From Lineus longissimus (taxonomy: Eukaryota; Nemertea; Pilidiophora; Heteronemertea; Lineidae): a stretch of DNA of 64,000 nt. A program made the position numbers and the translations under genes. A model generated the notes under the pieces. That model was not told the DNA's origin, searched no databases, and saw only the letters and a program-made list of their open reading frames with translations. The DNA lies in the NCBI RefSeq assembly GCF_910592395.1, contig NC_088315.1:17345808-17409807 (forward strand). The letters run 5' to 3'. This document shows, piece after piece, positions 21,801-34,332 of this stretch (position 1 is the first letter of the stretch; every line of letters begins with the position of its first letter).

Positions 21801-22557
21801 GTCTGGTTGGTTAGCTAGTTAAATATATGGTACTAGCTGCTTTCTCACCAGGCGCCTGACATTAGAAATAGGAGTTTGGACGTAAAGAGTGTCTCATAAG
21901 TCAGAGGCTGGCTTGCCCTTTCATTAGGGGTGACACTATATTAAACAAACTTTTTTTATACGTGATAACATACACCCGTTTTTTCGAAACAAAGTTAGTT
22001 GTAAACTAATCAGTTAATTATAAATTTAATTTGCGTTAAGTCTATTGAAATTGGCTTAACTGGAGGCGATAACGACCGGTTAACATGTCAACGCCACATA
22101 CTTTGTGACCTACCTTTTTGAAAAAGCAGATCCCGATATCAAAAAACCACGTGTTGGATTTTAAAACAGACAACACTGACTACTTTCAGTAATTCCTATA
22201 CAGTGATGAGCGGTTGGAACATCGAGAAACAGGAACACTGAAAGATACATGCGTTTATAAGCGATCGAATCCTTGGGTGACAGGTGCTGATGTTGCTAAC
22301 CGCGCCTTACAATCATAAACTACTCAGCTTTCCTACGACGTGTAATGTCTAAACATAACATCGATGTTATGTCTCGCTGAAGAGCGTCGAAACTTCTTAC
22401 AACGCTTTTCGATCGTCTAGGGATGGTTACGGTGGCTGGGAAAGTACATCGCATGATATTGTTTTTGACATGAAAAAGGAAAACCTGAAATATCCCGATA
22501 GATGGACTTATCACATCTCAATCTCGATGACAATCAGTCAATCGATCGATAGTGCAG

Positions 22558-22782
22558 GAAAATAGTTTATGTGTCGTTGATACTATCCATCATGCTCGGG
22601 CTGTTTTAGACACCTCCAGCACTATGACACTTTGCGACAATTTTCTTGCTTGTAAAATGAATGAGGAAGTTTCCTCGTTGTTCCTCGATCACCAAAAGAA
22701 ATGTTCCGAAGCGGAATTGTTGGATTATTCAGAAATAGTTAGAGATAAAGTCGGGCCTACCCAGGGCAGCTTTATTGAATAA
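22558..22782 (+). CDS. Candidate exon, unknown protein
   Basis: A weak acceptor (GATAGTGCAG) precedes an open frame of 74 sense codons to a TAA stop. The translation is acidic and cysteine-bearing and looks protein-like. Its 3' end overlaps the first unit of a 155-bp tandem duplication. No family is recognised. Confidence 0.25.
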   Translation, partial: ENSLCVVDTIHHARAVLDTSSTMTLCDNFLACKMNEEVSSLFLDHQKKCSEAELLDYSEIVRDKVGPTQGSFIE

Positions 22783-23036
22783 TGTAATGCCGCAGGCAAT
22801 TATATTTGGTTCACCACGGTGATTAAATTCTTTTCGCAGTTGATGAGGACATGGTCTAAGATACGGATTGTTGCAGAGTACTTTGTCAGGGGTATACATG
22901 TAGTTGGGCCTACCCGGGACAGCTCTATATTGAAGAATGTAATGCTACAGGAAGGTACATTTGGTTCATCACGGTGATCAAATACTTTTCGCTGTTGATG
23001 AGGACATGGTCTAAGATACGGATTTTTCGGAATACT
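22751..23036 (+). repeat. Two-copy tandem duplication, 155-bp offset
   Basis: GGGCCTACCC... to GATGAGGACATGGTCTAAG... is repeated with a 155-bp offset (for example 22,841 and 22,996) at roughly 85% identity over about 130 bp. Confidence 0.75.
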
Positions 23037-23599
23037 GCTCGTGGTACAAAACGAAACATCGCATCCAAGTTGCTGAAGATGCTTAAAATAACCTACGGCC
23101 CCAGTGTAAGATCTAAGTCAGCATATTTAGAATATTGGATGAAAAAACATGTCGTTTGCCGCCGCTTCCAGCAAATCTCTTGTCCGCGACATGAAGCAGG
23201 GATTGGCGCCACGTTGTAAAGGCTACTTTTAAGAACGTGCTTCAATTAAGATTGAAATTTCAGAAATGGAAAAGCTGTCTGGATTATATGCAAACAAACC
23301 AACTTTGTTTTCCGATGTGGTGTTTTCTTTCGAAGTTTATACACCCGGGGGCCTGTGATGCAATAAGACAACCAGCTAATACAACGTTTTAGGACAAAAA
23401 GACTTGCCAGTTTACCTTTTTTCAAAACATGTATGAACAGCTTCTGGTCTCGCTGGCCTCACGATGGGCAAAGGGTAAGGAAAGCTGAACGCTGCGGAAT
23501 AGATAACTGGCCCACCACCGTCGTTGTCAATTTTGTATTGCTTTCTCTTGCCAGAGTTTCTATCACTGCAGGGTATCATTGGGCTCACCTCGGCCTATA

Positions 23600-24035
23600 A
23601 GTGAAGTTTCGCTGTCCCGTTCCGAGAACCAATTCACCTAGAATGACAACTTCCTGTGTATGACGTCATCAGTTTTAGGGCAGGTCTTCCCGTTCTCGAA
23701 AGCGGTTACGTGAATCAGGCCGTGGAACCCGGTGACGCCATCTGACAAATAATGGCAAATTTGTGGGACCTATCGGCGGTAAATTCCCTTTTTTCACATC
23801 TAACTGTCCAGAAACAGTATAGTCTTTACACAATTTGAGGCAGCGTAATCAACAGGCCATACTACGCCTTTAAACAGTCAGTCGAAACAACGAAAACCGT
23901 GAAAGATCGCCAGTCACTGTTGAATCTCGGTCGGGGAATGCGAAACGCATTTCTATACCATTCGATGATGAGGGGAAGGGAACGAGAACAATTCTCGGTT
24001 AATTGTTTCTTGGAACGGGATAGCGAAACCTCACT
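23600..24035. mobile_element. MITE with AGTGAAGTTTCGC termini
   Basis: AGTGAAGTTTCGCTGTCCCG at the left matches the reverse complement of the right end (CGGGATAGCGAAACCTCACT). The arms continue through TTCCGAGAACCAATT and are about 35 bp. It is about 436 bp. The ORF inside (from 23,899) overlaps the right arm and is discounted. Confidence 0.6.
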
Positions 24036-24215
24036 AATGTTTGAAAAAGGTTTTCTCTATAGTTCAGCATTTTCAAAGCGCTTTTCCAAGTCAACCCTGC
24101 TCAAAGCACTTCCGGTATCCCAGAATGCGCTATGTTAAGGATAAGTGCATGCACTTAACCTTCTAACTCTAACAAGTAAGCACAAAGTCCATATAGAGAG
24201 AAAAATCAGGTAAAA

Positions 24216-24286
24216 TTAGGTATTCGAACCATAGATCTTTAGACTCCGGTCCATTGCTCTACCAATTGAGCTATTGAGGTTCCCCG
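24216..24286 (-). repeat. tRNA-like sequence (tRNA pseudogene or SINE head)
   Basis: Read on the minus strand, TAGCTCAATTGGTAGAGCA is a canonical D arm/A box, and GGTTCGAATACC about 30 bp later is a B box/T arm. The acceptor and anticodon stems do not pair well, so it is not an intact tRNA. Confidence 0.55.
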
Positions 24287-24837
24287 ACTTTCTGTACAAG
24301 TTGACACCATTTTTAGAGTCAATTGGGATTTTCACCGTCCATTTAACCCATCTTACATGTAGTTGACCATAGACCATTTCATATTGTAAAAATCCATATA
24401 GAATCGAATGCCATATACATCTTTATATCGTGATAAGTGCCAAAACACGAGTTTGATTGACCCAGAGTCTTTCAAAGTAAAGACTCGGATTGATCTCACC
24501 AAATGATGAATGCCAAAGATGAATGACACGTCTTAAAAAAGTTGGTGGGCGGGGAACTGTAGGAAATTGGCGATAATACCACAAGTGACAATAATACCAT
24601 GTTTACCAAATCCCGGACACAAATATCGAAAAAGAAAATGTCTTGTCTTGTCTGGTCTTGTCCTGGTCTTTATCAAAACATGGTAGGTTCCTCCGAGGCA
24701 ACATCAACCAGGTTATGTCGATCAAAACACTATTTGGAATGGAAAAACTTAAAGTACATTTTATTACTTGGAGTCCTTAGATTATAGAACAACGAGATGA
24801 TTATTGTGTTGTAATCCATTTAGTCGCCGTCCATGTC

Positions 24838-24950
24838 AACAGTGGAACCTCTCTTAGTGGACACCTCGGTAAGCAGGACACCGGCTGATTATGGACACAA
24901 ATCGGCCAATTTGACCTCTATAATCTTGACACCTCTTTATTAAGTACATC
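24838..24950 (+). repeat. MITE B fragment (CAGTGGAACCTCTCTTAG type)
   Basis: Starts ACAGTGGAACCTCTCTTAG and contains GGACACC and TTTGACCTCTATAATC segments shared with 37,984-38,197 and 39,164-39,335. The right end is not preserved. Confidence 0.55.
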
Positions 24951-25383
24951 AACTCTTAGTCCCAAACATATAACTGTACTTTTGATATTGGTATTACCAG
25001 AAAATAAATAAAAGATAAGAATGTGGCAGCAGAACTATAGCACCGTAATTATCTAGCAGTTGGTTACAAATTCTGACAGTATCGGGGGGCCGTTACTTAA
25101 ATAAAAAAGCTTCGATTCAATGATCATTGACTTATTGTCGCATTTATAAGAAAAGTTAACAATTTTGCAAACGTCGAAACTGTATAAGAAAATGACAACA
25201 CCAAAATTGTTCGCGCCCACTAATCGAGGAAAGTCTAGCGTGTGTTTGAGGGGAGGGGCATTCTTTCCTCAGGTCATGGTACGGAAGTGTTTCCCTTGAG
25301 ATGTTGTTGCTGCGAGGTCTATTATCAATAGAAAAACATGTCCCGGTTTAAGAAATAGGTCCAGTCGAGACAATATTTGTATT

Positions 25384-25566
25384 TACCCTTGTCGCTTTTG
25401 GCCTTACGATTCCCATGAAATCCGTTCCGTGGGAGTTGATGTTTAAGACTTACCCTGTTAACCCTTTGATTAGACAGTAGAACAATGGGAATCTAGACCG
25501 AGAGCGGGCTTTTTAAAAAGATGATCGACTGTGTATTTAGCTGGGCCTGAATTCTTTTAGGAAGTG
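25384..25566 (+). repeat. Dispersed repeat A, copy 3
   Basis: Contains the family landmarks CCATGAAATCCG, CCTTTGATTAGACAGTAGAAC, GAGCGGGCTTTTT and GACTGTGTATTTAGCTGGGCCTGAATTC. Confidence 0.7.
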
Positions 25567-25569
25567 ACT

Positions 25570-25791
25570 ATTTGGCAAGCCCGGCTTACTAAACAGCGAC
25601 TTTTTCTTGTCCTGAATGGAGAGCCGAACTCATTAATATTAAAGTAAAGTCTCCAGCTCGCCAAACAGGGTAGATTTGTTACCTGTTTGGCAAGCCCGGC
25701 TGGTCAAACAGGGTGGCTTTTTAGTGCTGTTTGGCAAGCGGCTCTCCAAACAGGACAAAAAAAGATGCCTGTTCGGCGAGCGGCTTGCCAA
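25570..25791. mobile_element. Foldback-like cluster of TTTGGCAAGC units
   Basis: Starts TATTTGGCAAGCC and ends GGCTTGCCAAATA. Inside are several direct and inverted copies of GTTTGGCAAGC and CAAACAGG. It may be a relative of the TATGGCAAGCC foldbacks, but no target duplication is evident. Confidence 0.45.
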
Positions 25792-26395
25792 ATAAACCCG
25801 GCCATTCTTTTAACAGCGAGGAAGGGGGCAAAACATGATAGAACATTTCAAAACAGTTTACCTAGCTTTTGTTGAGAAAGCTATCAATGCACGTCCTCGG
25901 GTGGTATCCAACCATTGTGATACTCGTTGAAAAAATGGGTCGAATTTGCCGACCTCTGGACTATACAGCAACCCTTTCGGGCGACCTACTTTTATGACGG
26001 TATCGGAAAGAAAACCATTCAAAGACAGAAGTGATAACAGCGAGAAGGTTTTTCTGATTTATATCCGCAGATAATAAAAACGATAATTTCGACACGATGT
26101 GGAAATAAAGAGTGCTCTGCTTGAAGAACTGTTTCCGGGATTTTTATAAAGATCATGTCACAATGCGGGACAGCCACCCAAAGACACAATTCGCTTTTTA
26201 ATGCGCTCCCTTAAACGCAAGTCGCGCTCCTCGAACTCTACTGTACGTCTTATACAATGTAGTTGGGGTCTGAGCTTTTTACTTGTTTTTTAGGCTGGGC
26301 TTTTAGACACCACAGGGCGAAGACAGTCTTAGCCATTTTCCTTTATCATTTTTCATGCATGTGACAGTTATTTGTTGTCAGTATATAAGCACATC

Positions 26396-26850
26396 ATAAC
26401 CTCTCTTAACCGACACCTCTGTTAGGACATCCGCTATACTAGTATATTAAGGACACTGATCATTCTGGTCCGGAACTGACTATTTTCATTGAATTTCACC
26501 TCTGCATTCAGAGCACCGCCGTATTAGGGACACCATTTGTCCGCACCAATGGCGTAATTGAGGTTTATATCGAAAGACAATTTATCAGTCCGAAGGGTGT
26601 CCGTTATGAAGAGGTTCTGTGGCATTATACCCTAGAAAATAGAACACAGGGTCCGTCCCTCTTGATTGAGGTTTGTCTCCAGAGGCAATTAGTCAACTTG
26701 AAGGTTGTACGTCATAGGGAGGTAATACCCTTAACAATAAAACACAGGTTTCTTACCTCAGGATTGGGTCAATCTCCAGAGGAAAGTTGTCGGTCGGAAG
26801 GGTGTCCGCTATAAGGAGGTTCTTCGGCATTACCCTAAACAATAGAATAA
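26396..26850 (+). repeat. MITE B copies, degenerate and partly duplicated
   Basis: ACCTCTCTTAACCGACACC, GTCCGAAGGGTGTCCGTTATGAAGAGGTTC (near 26,595-26,625) and a second GGAAGGGTGTCCGCTATAAGG (near 26,797) are the head and tail landmarks of family B. Two tails in tandem suggest a compound insertion. Confidence 0.5.
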
Positions 26851-27344
26851 ATATTCATTGCCGCCGTAGGAAATTCCATCAGATTGCCCAAAAGTGTATT
26901 GAACAATTAAGCCGTGACATTTTTAAACCCCTATTGTCATTTTAGATCCAGCTAATAGCAAGAATACCAGCAATGGTTTCTTTTTAACTAACCAGGAATT
27001 TCTGTAGTTTGTATCTCATCTTTATGAGGTTTAGCCATATTTGGGAAAACATCCGTCGCAATTGCGTGTTAAAAAAAGTAAAATGGGATACTGGTATTTC
27101 CGATGCAATAATTCTTTGTGCCACAACATGAACATCTTATGAGAATGAGAAGATTCTATCCTACCGTAACGAATCGCCTTATTTTTATATCAGCAGTTTG
27201 GATGTGGTTTGAACAAAATTCAATTGTTAAACTCAGAAACTATCAGCGCACATCTTGGCAGTCCCCAAGGCACACTCGCCCTCGCATTTAAATCGACGTC
27301 ACATTACCCATCCATAACCATACGAACAATACAAGAAACATTTA

Positions 27345-27620
27345 TATGCACTCGCCGGTTTAAGCCTAATCGACCCCCATGAAAGCTATTTCGTGAGATC
27401 GCCATGACAGTAGAATAACGGGAATTTAGGCCGTGGCGTGAGCAGGCTTTGTTTCGAGACAGTGGGTGATATGAATAGAGTAGTAAATGCTTTTATCTAA
27501 AACTCCATGTACATTTACATTTTGCCTTTCTGTACAAAATTGAAGTAAAAGCATTTGCTAGCCTTTATTCATATCACCCATTGTATTAGGCTAGGCCTAA
27601 ATTATTTTAACTGCGATAAA
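27345..27620 (+). repeat. Dispersed repeat A, copy 4, split by a MITE
   Basis: Family A runs from GCACTCGCCGGTTTAAGCC to GTTTCGAGACA at 27,459 and resumes at TATTAGGCTAGGCCTAAATT after 27,583. The break falls inside the conserved AAAGACAATAGACTGTGTATTGGGC segment. Confidence 0.7.
27460..27583. mobile_element. 124-bp MITE nested in repeat A
   Basis: CAGTGGGTGATATGAATA at the left pairs with TATTCATATCACCCATTG at the right. The pairing extends through a GCAAATGCTTTTA block, so the arms are about 38 bp. It is non-coding. Confidence 0.75.
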
Positions 27621-29267
27621 CGTCTGCACTGAAGGGACGGGTAGTAACTGATAGCCATTAGTAAGTCTTGTGCCGGGATTTAGGTCTGGTTTAGTTATTT
27701 GTTGACGAGAAGTCACCCTAGGCATCCATTTATTCTATTATCAATCATTTATCGCTGGTAATCTAATAATACTGGGGTTGTCGCGAGATTCGCGCTAAGT
27801 GTTATTATCATGTAAACATTGTAATATACAGCAGGCAGAAAGTAGCATATACATTGTATTTACGACGCTATTTCGTAATTTGCAGGTTTCGCAATTCGTA
27901 TGAACAATGATATACGAAGTGCGAAGTCAGCGGTGTAATAAAGTCGTGTGTTAAAGGCCTCCGCCATTCGTTAAACATTTTTTTTTAAATATAAACGTAC
28001 GATGAATATTTTATAGTTTAACCGACTTGAATAGATCTATTGGCTGTAAACGTGTTCCTCGATGATTGAGTCCGGGGAAAAGTTATGAGCGTGTATTTTA
28101 GATTGTGCCAATTTAACTGGAAAATGGCTCAGAAGTTTATTACAGGATTACCCGACACCTCTGGCGATGACATCATTGTAAGCGGACATCGATGTGATAC
28201 AATGTCCAAGCCTCGCCTTTGGTAACGATTGCTTATAGTGATTGGCTAGCATCGTTTTCTAGTCACTTTTTGACCTCTACAGCAAATGAAGTCCTCTCAT
28301 CGGATGATTGGATGTGATATAGGCGATACGAGTCTCGCGCTATCACGGCCACTCGTTTTGCCGTGAGACCCAAAGCTGGATTTCACGTCTGAAACTTAAG
28401 CATCTCTGTTATAATGCCAGCATTTAATGATTAGCTGATAGAATATTGATCTATTTACCTAACAATGAACTCAGATAAGGTATCTACGAGAGTTTGGGAA
28501 CAGTTTATGTTTATCCATGTTTGGATGTTATCATAACATCGGCAAAAATGAACCCGGAAATTAATTTTACCTGTAATGCTTCTAGACTCTTTCACCAGTC
28601 TCCTCCATTCACTCGTTACAGAGACTGGTACTTGACGGCACATCACTCGTCATGAACCAGATTTGGGGGCGTCGGCTTCCAGTGTCCGGTCACCCGGGGT
28701 TTTTTTTCACGAAGATGGGTGGCCTCGAGCCAAGTGCACAATCAGGAATACCGGAGCGCTCGGTATGGACTGTGCACCAATGTATACACTGAAAATGTAT
28801 GGCTCGTCTCGGGTAAATCAACGAGGCCTCCTCGACCCTCCGCTGCGCAGCGGATAGGGTCGAGGTTACCTGGACTATAATGCTTCACGAAATCTCCTAA
28901 AGATTTACGGAAAATTATCAAAAATTTATTCTCTTTGTTAAAATCGTTGATGCTTTGTGGTATAACTTTGTAATATAAAGCGTTTCAGTCAATTGATGAA
29001 AGAATGTTGAAGTAGTTTTGAATTAAGATTTCTCGCTATGTGCCATTTTGACGTCTTATCTCTTTTTACCAACTTTTAATTCACAGTAATCAATCAATTT
29101 TTGTCTCTGAATATCGATCGCCAATAAGTGTAAATTGAGCAATCGACTTATTCTGGTCATGTAATATAGCTATTTAAAACCAACACCTTTTTACCTCTTT
29201 TGCAATCGTCAAACTATGCAATAAGCTCAAAAATATCCAAGGTTAACCGACAATGAATATTTTTCAG
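27621..29267. other. Mostly non-coding interval
   Basis: A near-perfect GC-rich palindrome lies at 28,827-28,866 (CCTCGACCCT...AGGGTCGAGG around CGCTGCGCAGCG). On the minus strand, donors CAG|GTAAAA (28,571) and TAG|GTAAAT (28,458) follow a short open frame (about 28,459-28,640), but no acceptor in frame was found. Confidence 0.35.
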
Positions 29268-29517
29268 AGCAGAATTCATGCCATCTGAATTTGAAAAAAA
29301 ATTGTTTATTTGGCAAGTCACATTCCACGCGAGACGAAACGGATTCAATAACGCCTGCGTCAAAAAAGGTCTAAGTCAATGCCCTCTACCGCATATCTTT
29401 GTCCGCTTGGTCGGCCACGAAAACAATAAGCTGGAAGCCAAGCTGCTGAAACTGCGAATACGCCCGTGCCGACACGTTATTTTGGTCAGACAATTCATTT
29501 CTGCAAGAATAAGATAA
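29268..29517 (+). CDS. Candidate terminal exon, unknown protein
   Basis: A strong acceptor (AATATTTTTCAG) precedes 29,268. The phase-2 frame holds 82 codons and a stop. The translation is basic with three cysteines and contains a LPHIFVRLVGHENNKLEAKL segment that looks like folded protein. An adjacent open stretch at about 29,563-29,906 (plus strand, no clear acceptor) could belong to the same transcript. Neither is recognised. Confidence 0.35.
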
Positions 29518-29906
29518 TTTCGGGGTATTTCAATTAGATAAGTCCACATGATTTCATATGATATCAAAGAGAATGTTCTTTAGGTTATGCGCTATGCACC
29601 CAAGGCGAACACCCACATAAGCAAGTCTTAGACGTTCAATTGTCACCTCTTTCGGTTGATAAACATCCCTTCTGGAAGTCTTATCCAACAACAAGCCAAC
29701 CAGAAATCGACTTTAATTTGCCTCAAATAGAAACTGCATTACAATTCTATCGCAGTCGGCTTGTGTTTACAGAAAACGCCTCAACCTTTTTATTTGCCAA
29801 CAATGCCGGGCGATGTGCGAGCTTAACAATAAGATCCGAACAGCGGTGGCGAAGAGCTAAGCGAACATTTTCAAATGGTACATGTACACGAAAAGGAATT
29901 CCATAG

Positions 29907-31292
29907 TTTCGCCGATGTAAGACCACTTCATCGATTACAAAATCGACACAAGTATCAATTATGACATTCAGGTCATAACATTTTGTTGGTTTTCAGTGTT
30001 CCTAAAATTCTGAAACTCTGATTTTGGCCAGACTACGGTAATGATTCCGATCGGGAAAATATCAACAGCACTCTTAAACAAACGTTGCGATCATTTCTAT
30101 TGTTTTTTCAATGCGACAGGTTTCGCAATGACCAATCTGTTATGAACGTGTAGTTAGTTTTTGCCTCGCTAATATTTCGTCGAATTCGACAAATTGTCTG
30201 TGATTATTTTGTCTAATCAGTTTTTTTGGAGGCGTTGTTTGGTACAACACGCCGAAGATAATCTCTGGAATGTGCGTTGCCGCATAAAACGTTTTTAAAG
30301 CTTTAATTTCGAATAATTTTTTAGCCTAATGTCCGACATTAAAAGCCTAAACGTCAAAGCGAAATCGAAAGGTAAAGCCTGCGCGCAATTGGGGAGGGCT
30401 CGATACCGTTTCGTTACCGCTAAATGGGAAAGAGAGTTGGAAGACTGGTTATTTTTCCCTCGTGCAAAGGCGATTCGTCCACTCAAGATGAAAGAACTTA
30501 CACACTAATGTTGTCTATCAATCCTCTGTATCATCTGCTGGGAGCCGATATGGGATCGAAGTTAGTGACTCTGACCGAAATGAACTCATTTTTGTTTGCT
30601 GCGTCTTGCCATGGGAAACAACGAATCCCAAAATAGAAAAAGTCTTGACAAAAATGAACTTGTTCGTGTTGTAAAGCGGTATAGCCACTTTATCCAAACT
30701 ATTCCCCTATCTTGGTGTACTGATCTATGGTATGGTTGAGGAAATCATTGATAAAAGGTCATCTTTTAAAGGTGGACTATAGGCAGGAGCAGAGGGGCTA
30801 ATTTGGCCATCGTCAGGTGACTAATATACACAGTAAGGGCTCTGAGTCTTGTCAGATTCAGCATTAAATGTATTTCCTCGTACAAGCATGAATCATTTTG
30901 ACGTACTGTGAGATGTGAGATACCCCTATTGGCGACTTCGTGTAACTTTATCTTGCCTGCCTAGCTGCTGCCTATATTGTCCCTCTAATACCAAACTGAG
31001 CTGACTGACAGTCTAGATTTCCCAGCAGGCTCAAACAAGATGAGTTCATTTAGAAACCGCAAAACTCATAGCCTAAGGCCCCGCCAACATCCCTTTGTGA
31101 GTAGCTCCCAGAAGAATCGTTTTTGCGAAGTCAGCGACTAACAGCTAACAGATTAGTGGCAAAGATTGTCCGCCATTTTGAAAAAAAGTGCAATCGGTTT
31201 TGTTGTCCTCGTATTGGATCGTTCGTCCTGTCAGTGCAGTGACATTTTAAGAGTGCGAAGAAAATGACGTTCGGCTTCGTTCTTTGTGTTAC
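29907..31292. other. Non-coding interval
   Basis: No repeats or splice-bounded ORFs stand out. The 63-70-codon ORFs near 30.3-30.6 kb overlap each other on opposite strands and lack splice support. Confidence 0.3.
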
Positions 31293-31498
31293 CATTTCAT
31301 GAACACGTCATGCACTTTAAAGTGAACTCGCCCCTTCATTTGGGTTTTGACTTCGTCGTCAGAAGACTGACATTTTAATCGAAAAGAGGAGAGGTCAATG
31401 TCATTTGGTTTGCAGTGTTGCATGAACCGTCTATGACTGATTAGGACATCTTGACCGCCGATAACACCATACATCCAATTTCTTCTCACTACTTCCGC
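31293..31498 (-). CDS. Probable internal exon, minus strand, unknown protein
   Basis: On the minus strand a strong acceptor (TTTTTTTATTTCAG) precedes 31,498 and a donor (AAATG|GTAACA) follows 31,293. The 206-bp exon is open in phase 0 and ends with two bases over. It encodes a protein-like segment with WMYGVIGGQDVLISHRRFMQ near the start and an acidic SSDDEV toward the end. No domain is confidently recognised. It has some of the best splice context in the window. Confidence 0.5.
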
Positions 31499-32317
31499 CT
31501 GAAATAAAAAAATAACAACTGTAAATGGTCCATGTATGACGCAGGACGCAGGAATGCACCATCATAACAGTAGTTGCTCCCAGAGGCTCAAATTAAACTG
31601 GTACGAGCGTGGAGGGTGTTAAGAAAACCTGACGTCGTATTTTATATGGCATGTACAGGGGAGAAGACATTAAAGAACTAAAAAGCAGAAGAAAAAAAAG
31701 GCTAATACGTGTCAATGGAAAACCATTAACGGTGCCACAAAATAAGAGCCACAAACTTTCTTGCTTGTGCTATCTACAATGGTTTATGTCCGTTTCGCCT
31801 ATATCCTGTTTCGCCGGTGTTTTTTTAATCATTTACACCAAAATTGTAATTGTCATCAAAATCTTTCCATTTATCACCGATCTGGACATTTGCAAATTCA
31901 GTAACCAGACAACGTGATTTAAAACATTTACATAGTAAATCGGTATGTCGGCGATGTTGAAATTTATCTTCAATGTGTTTAAAATTACAAGATCGAAAAA
32001 ATTTCAAACTCAATTTTAACTTTCAAATTTGAATGAAGCGGCCTGGGCGTGTTATTTTAAGATTCTAAATCGGGTTAAAGCTGCAACTTCTCTAAGTGAA
32101 TAACGCCCTGTTTGTTGAATTATGCTCTCAATCAATTTCGTGTTTCCCGGTCTTCAAATCCTGAAATCGTCACGGGCAAGGATTATCGAAGCAATCTCAT
32201 GACCGACCGTCATCAGAAGTTTATTTATATTGGTTTTAGATTTCAAATGAGTTCAAACTGTGCGAAAATTCTGTCCCATCGTGCTGAGCGCGTATAGTGT
32301 ATATTTGATGCTGATTG
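31499..32317. other. Non-coding interval
   Basis: A short ORF at 31,651-31,917 encodes a hydrophobic stretch but has no splice or start support. Nothing else is visible. Confidence 0.3.
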
Positions 32318-32324
32318 CAAGTCG

Positions 32325-32490
32325 TAAGTCCGGTGTAAAAGAAATGCAAGTCCCCCGGAATCTAAGTCTGGTCCTTTTGTTAAAGTGAATAGAGTCGCCG
32401 AGTTCCTTTGTTGAAGATTATGTAGCCAACCCTAACCAAACCATCAACCCCATACACAGCTATTATATGGGATCCTTTTACACCGGCTTA
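32325..32490. mobile_element. MITE C, copy 2
   Basis: AAGTCCGGTGTAAAAG at the left pairs with CTTTTACACCGGCTT at the right. The interior matches 19,135-19,334. The inverted pairing continues outside into CAAGTCGTAAG (32,318-32,328) and CTTACGACTTG (32,490-32,500), which may be the true element ends. Confidence 0.75.
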
Positions 32491-33373
32491 CTTACGACTT
32501 GGAATACGACTTCATTTCATGCGTCTTATAAACACGTCCATTAAGTAATTCCAGACACCATACTTATTCGAGGGGCGCTCTTGAACATTTAAACGACGCT
32601 TTACAGATCTCATATTACTCACTCACTGACCTACTTTCTTCCGTACTAAGCCCATGGGCAATCGTTTCAGACCGGATACGGGTCAGCTAGACCCGTACTC
32701 ACGTCTCTTCGGCTTTTATTCATCTCCATGGAAATTTTGAGACAGCAAGCGGATGCTCTCCCGTTTCCTAACAAAATTTATAGATATCGCCATCCTTTGC
32801 TCATATCGACTATTTTCGAAACTGTTACAAGCCGGATAGGTTAGCAAGTGTCCATATGAAGTTACAACCCAGGGAATAACTAACATGACTAAGCTGTCGT
32901 AGGCTGCGTCTATCTCCCACCATCATGGAGGCGTATTGCAAAAATCCCCTGGCGAGTATTGTCATTTTGAGTAAGAACATGAATTTAGGTTTAATAAATT
33001 GGGCATCATGATTGGTCATCGATCAAATTTTCAGATCGTAGGGAAAGTCCTCACACGAGTCTGCGTTCCTTTGCTCTTGCCGGTTTAGACTATCGACTGT
33101 CATGACCATACGTAACCTTGCTGTAATAATCGCAGCTTTATGTGAACGAATCTGGTAAACTTGTAATCGCTATCCTAGGAGTTCTATTAAAAATGAAAAG
33201 TATCCTGCTTCTCATATGTCGCCTGGTATACATGTATGTGAGAATATGCTTCACTGGTGATTGACGCATACTGTAGCTGGCCTCCAGGGTGACGCCATGG
33301 GAATGGCACCGGGTATTGAAAATATCCGTTAATTGGTCCTATATCTGGTCAGTGCATGCATGGCGATGCTTAG

Positions 33374-33573
33374 CCCATCACGGTTCCACATGGGTTAACA
33401 TACCGGCCAGTGATGTGTCAATATTCGGTTCGGAGATTCTACAGTCGATAATTCACAAACACATTGGCAAATTCGATTCGATCCCGGAAGAGGATCATTT
33501 CGAACTTCAGTGCAAATCCGCCATTGATGATATCATTGGCGCCAAAAACTACTTCGTCCAAGCTCGATTCTAA
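33374..33573 (+). CDS. Candidate terminal exon, unknown protein
   Basis: The AG at 33,372-33,373 (GATGCTTAG) is followed by a phase-1 frame of 65 codons and a stop. The translation is evenly mixed and protein-like (HIGKFDSIPEEDHFELQC in the middle, ending FVQARF). The acceptor pyrimidine tract is weak. Confidence 0.35.
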
Positions 33574-34332
33574 ACGATTTTCAAAATAGCCATTCTAACG
33601 TTAAAATCAGCTACAAACATTTATTACCAAATCGCTTAGTTATTTTTAAGTACGGTATGCATAAAAGGACGAATATCGAAATGTGCGAGCAAATTGAGGA
33701 GGGGAATATTTTTGGCCAATTCACTATTCCATGCACCTGCGCGACCTCATCATAATCATGTGATGGGGACGCGGACTGATTTTACCATATGGCGTTGACC
33801 GATAATATAAGAGTGACTACATCCTCAAATATCATTTCAAGCCGGTAGCCGCTCTAATATCAGAATCTCACAAACGAAATAATGCGGACTCAGCGGATAG
33901 GTTCAAATGTATAAATGTATAAATGTATTAGCTACAACGTACATGACATGCTTGCTTGCTTTCTTGCTTGCTTGACAAATTCAGACACCATCTGTGCACA
34001 ACCATCCCTCCCTCCCAATCGATTTGATATTCCCACGTATTTCTTTGTCACTCATGTCACATTACAATACTTTTCATCACCATGTCAAAGAAAACTGACA
34101 AGAAAAGAATGCATTTATTGAAAGTTTAAATGAATTTGGCGGAAGACTTTGCGTACGTGGCCTGTGTGACAAATCCGCGGTATGCGCGGCCTTAAATATT
34201 AGATATTTCACCTCAGAATGATAACGCACTGTTGTTATAAGCGGACTTAGTCATTCGGTAACCTTTGCGTGTCCTAAATTTTGCTCTAAGCTCATCACGT
34301 TTTTGCCTCTTTACCTCTCAGTTAAAAAAATC
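33574..34332. other. Non-coding interval with short microsatellites
   Basis: ATGTATAA units near 33,905-33,930 and GCTTGCTT units at 33,952-33,973. No gene is seen. Confidence 0.5.

Noticed and set aside
28827-28866. GC-rich palindrome considered as a Helitron end or transcription terminator
   Set aside because: It lacks a following CTRR terminus, and the hairpin differs from the Helitron ends in this window; bacterial-type terminators do not apply.
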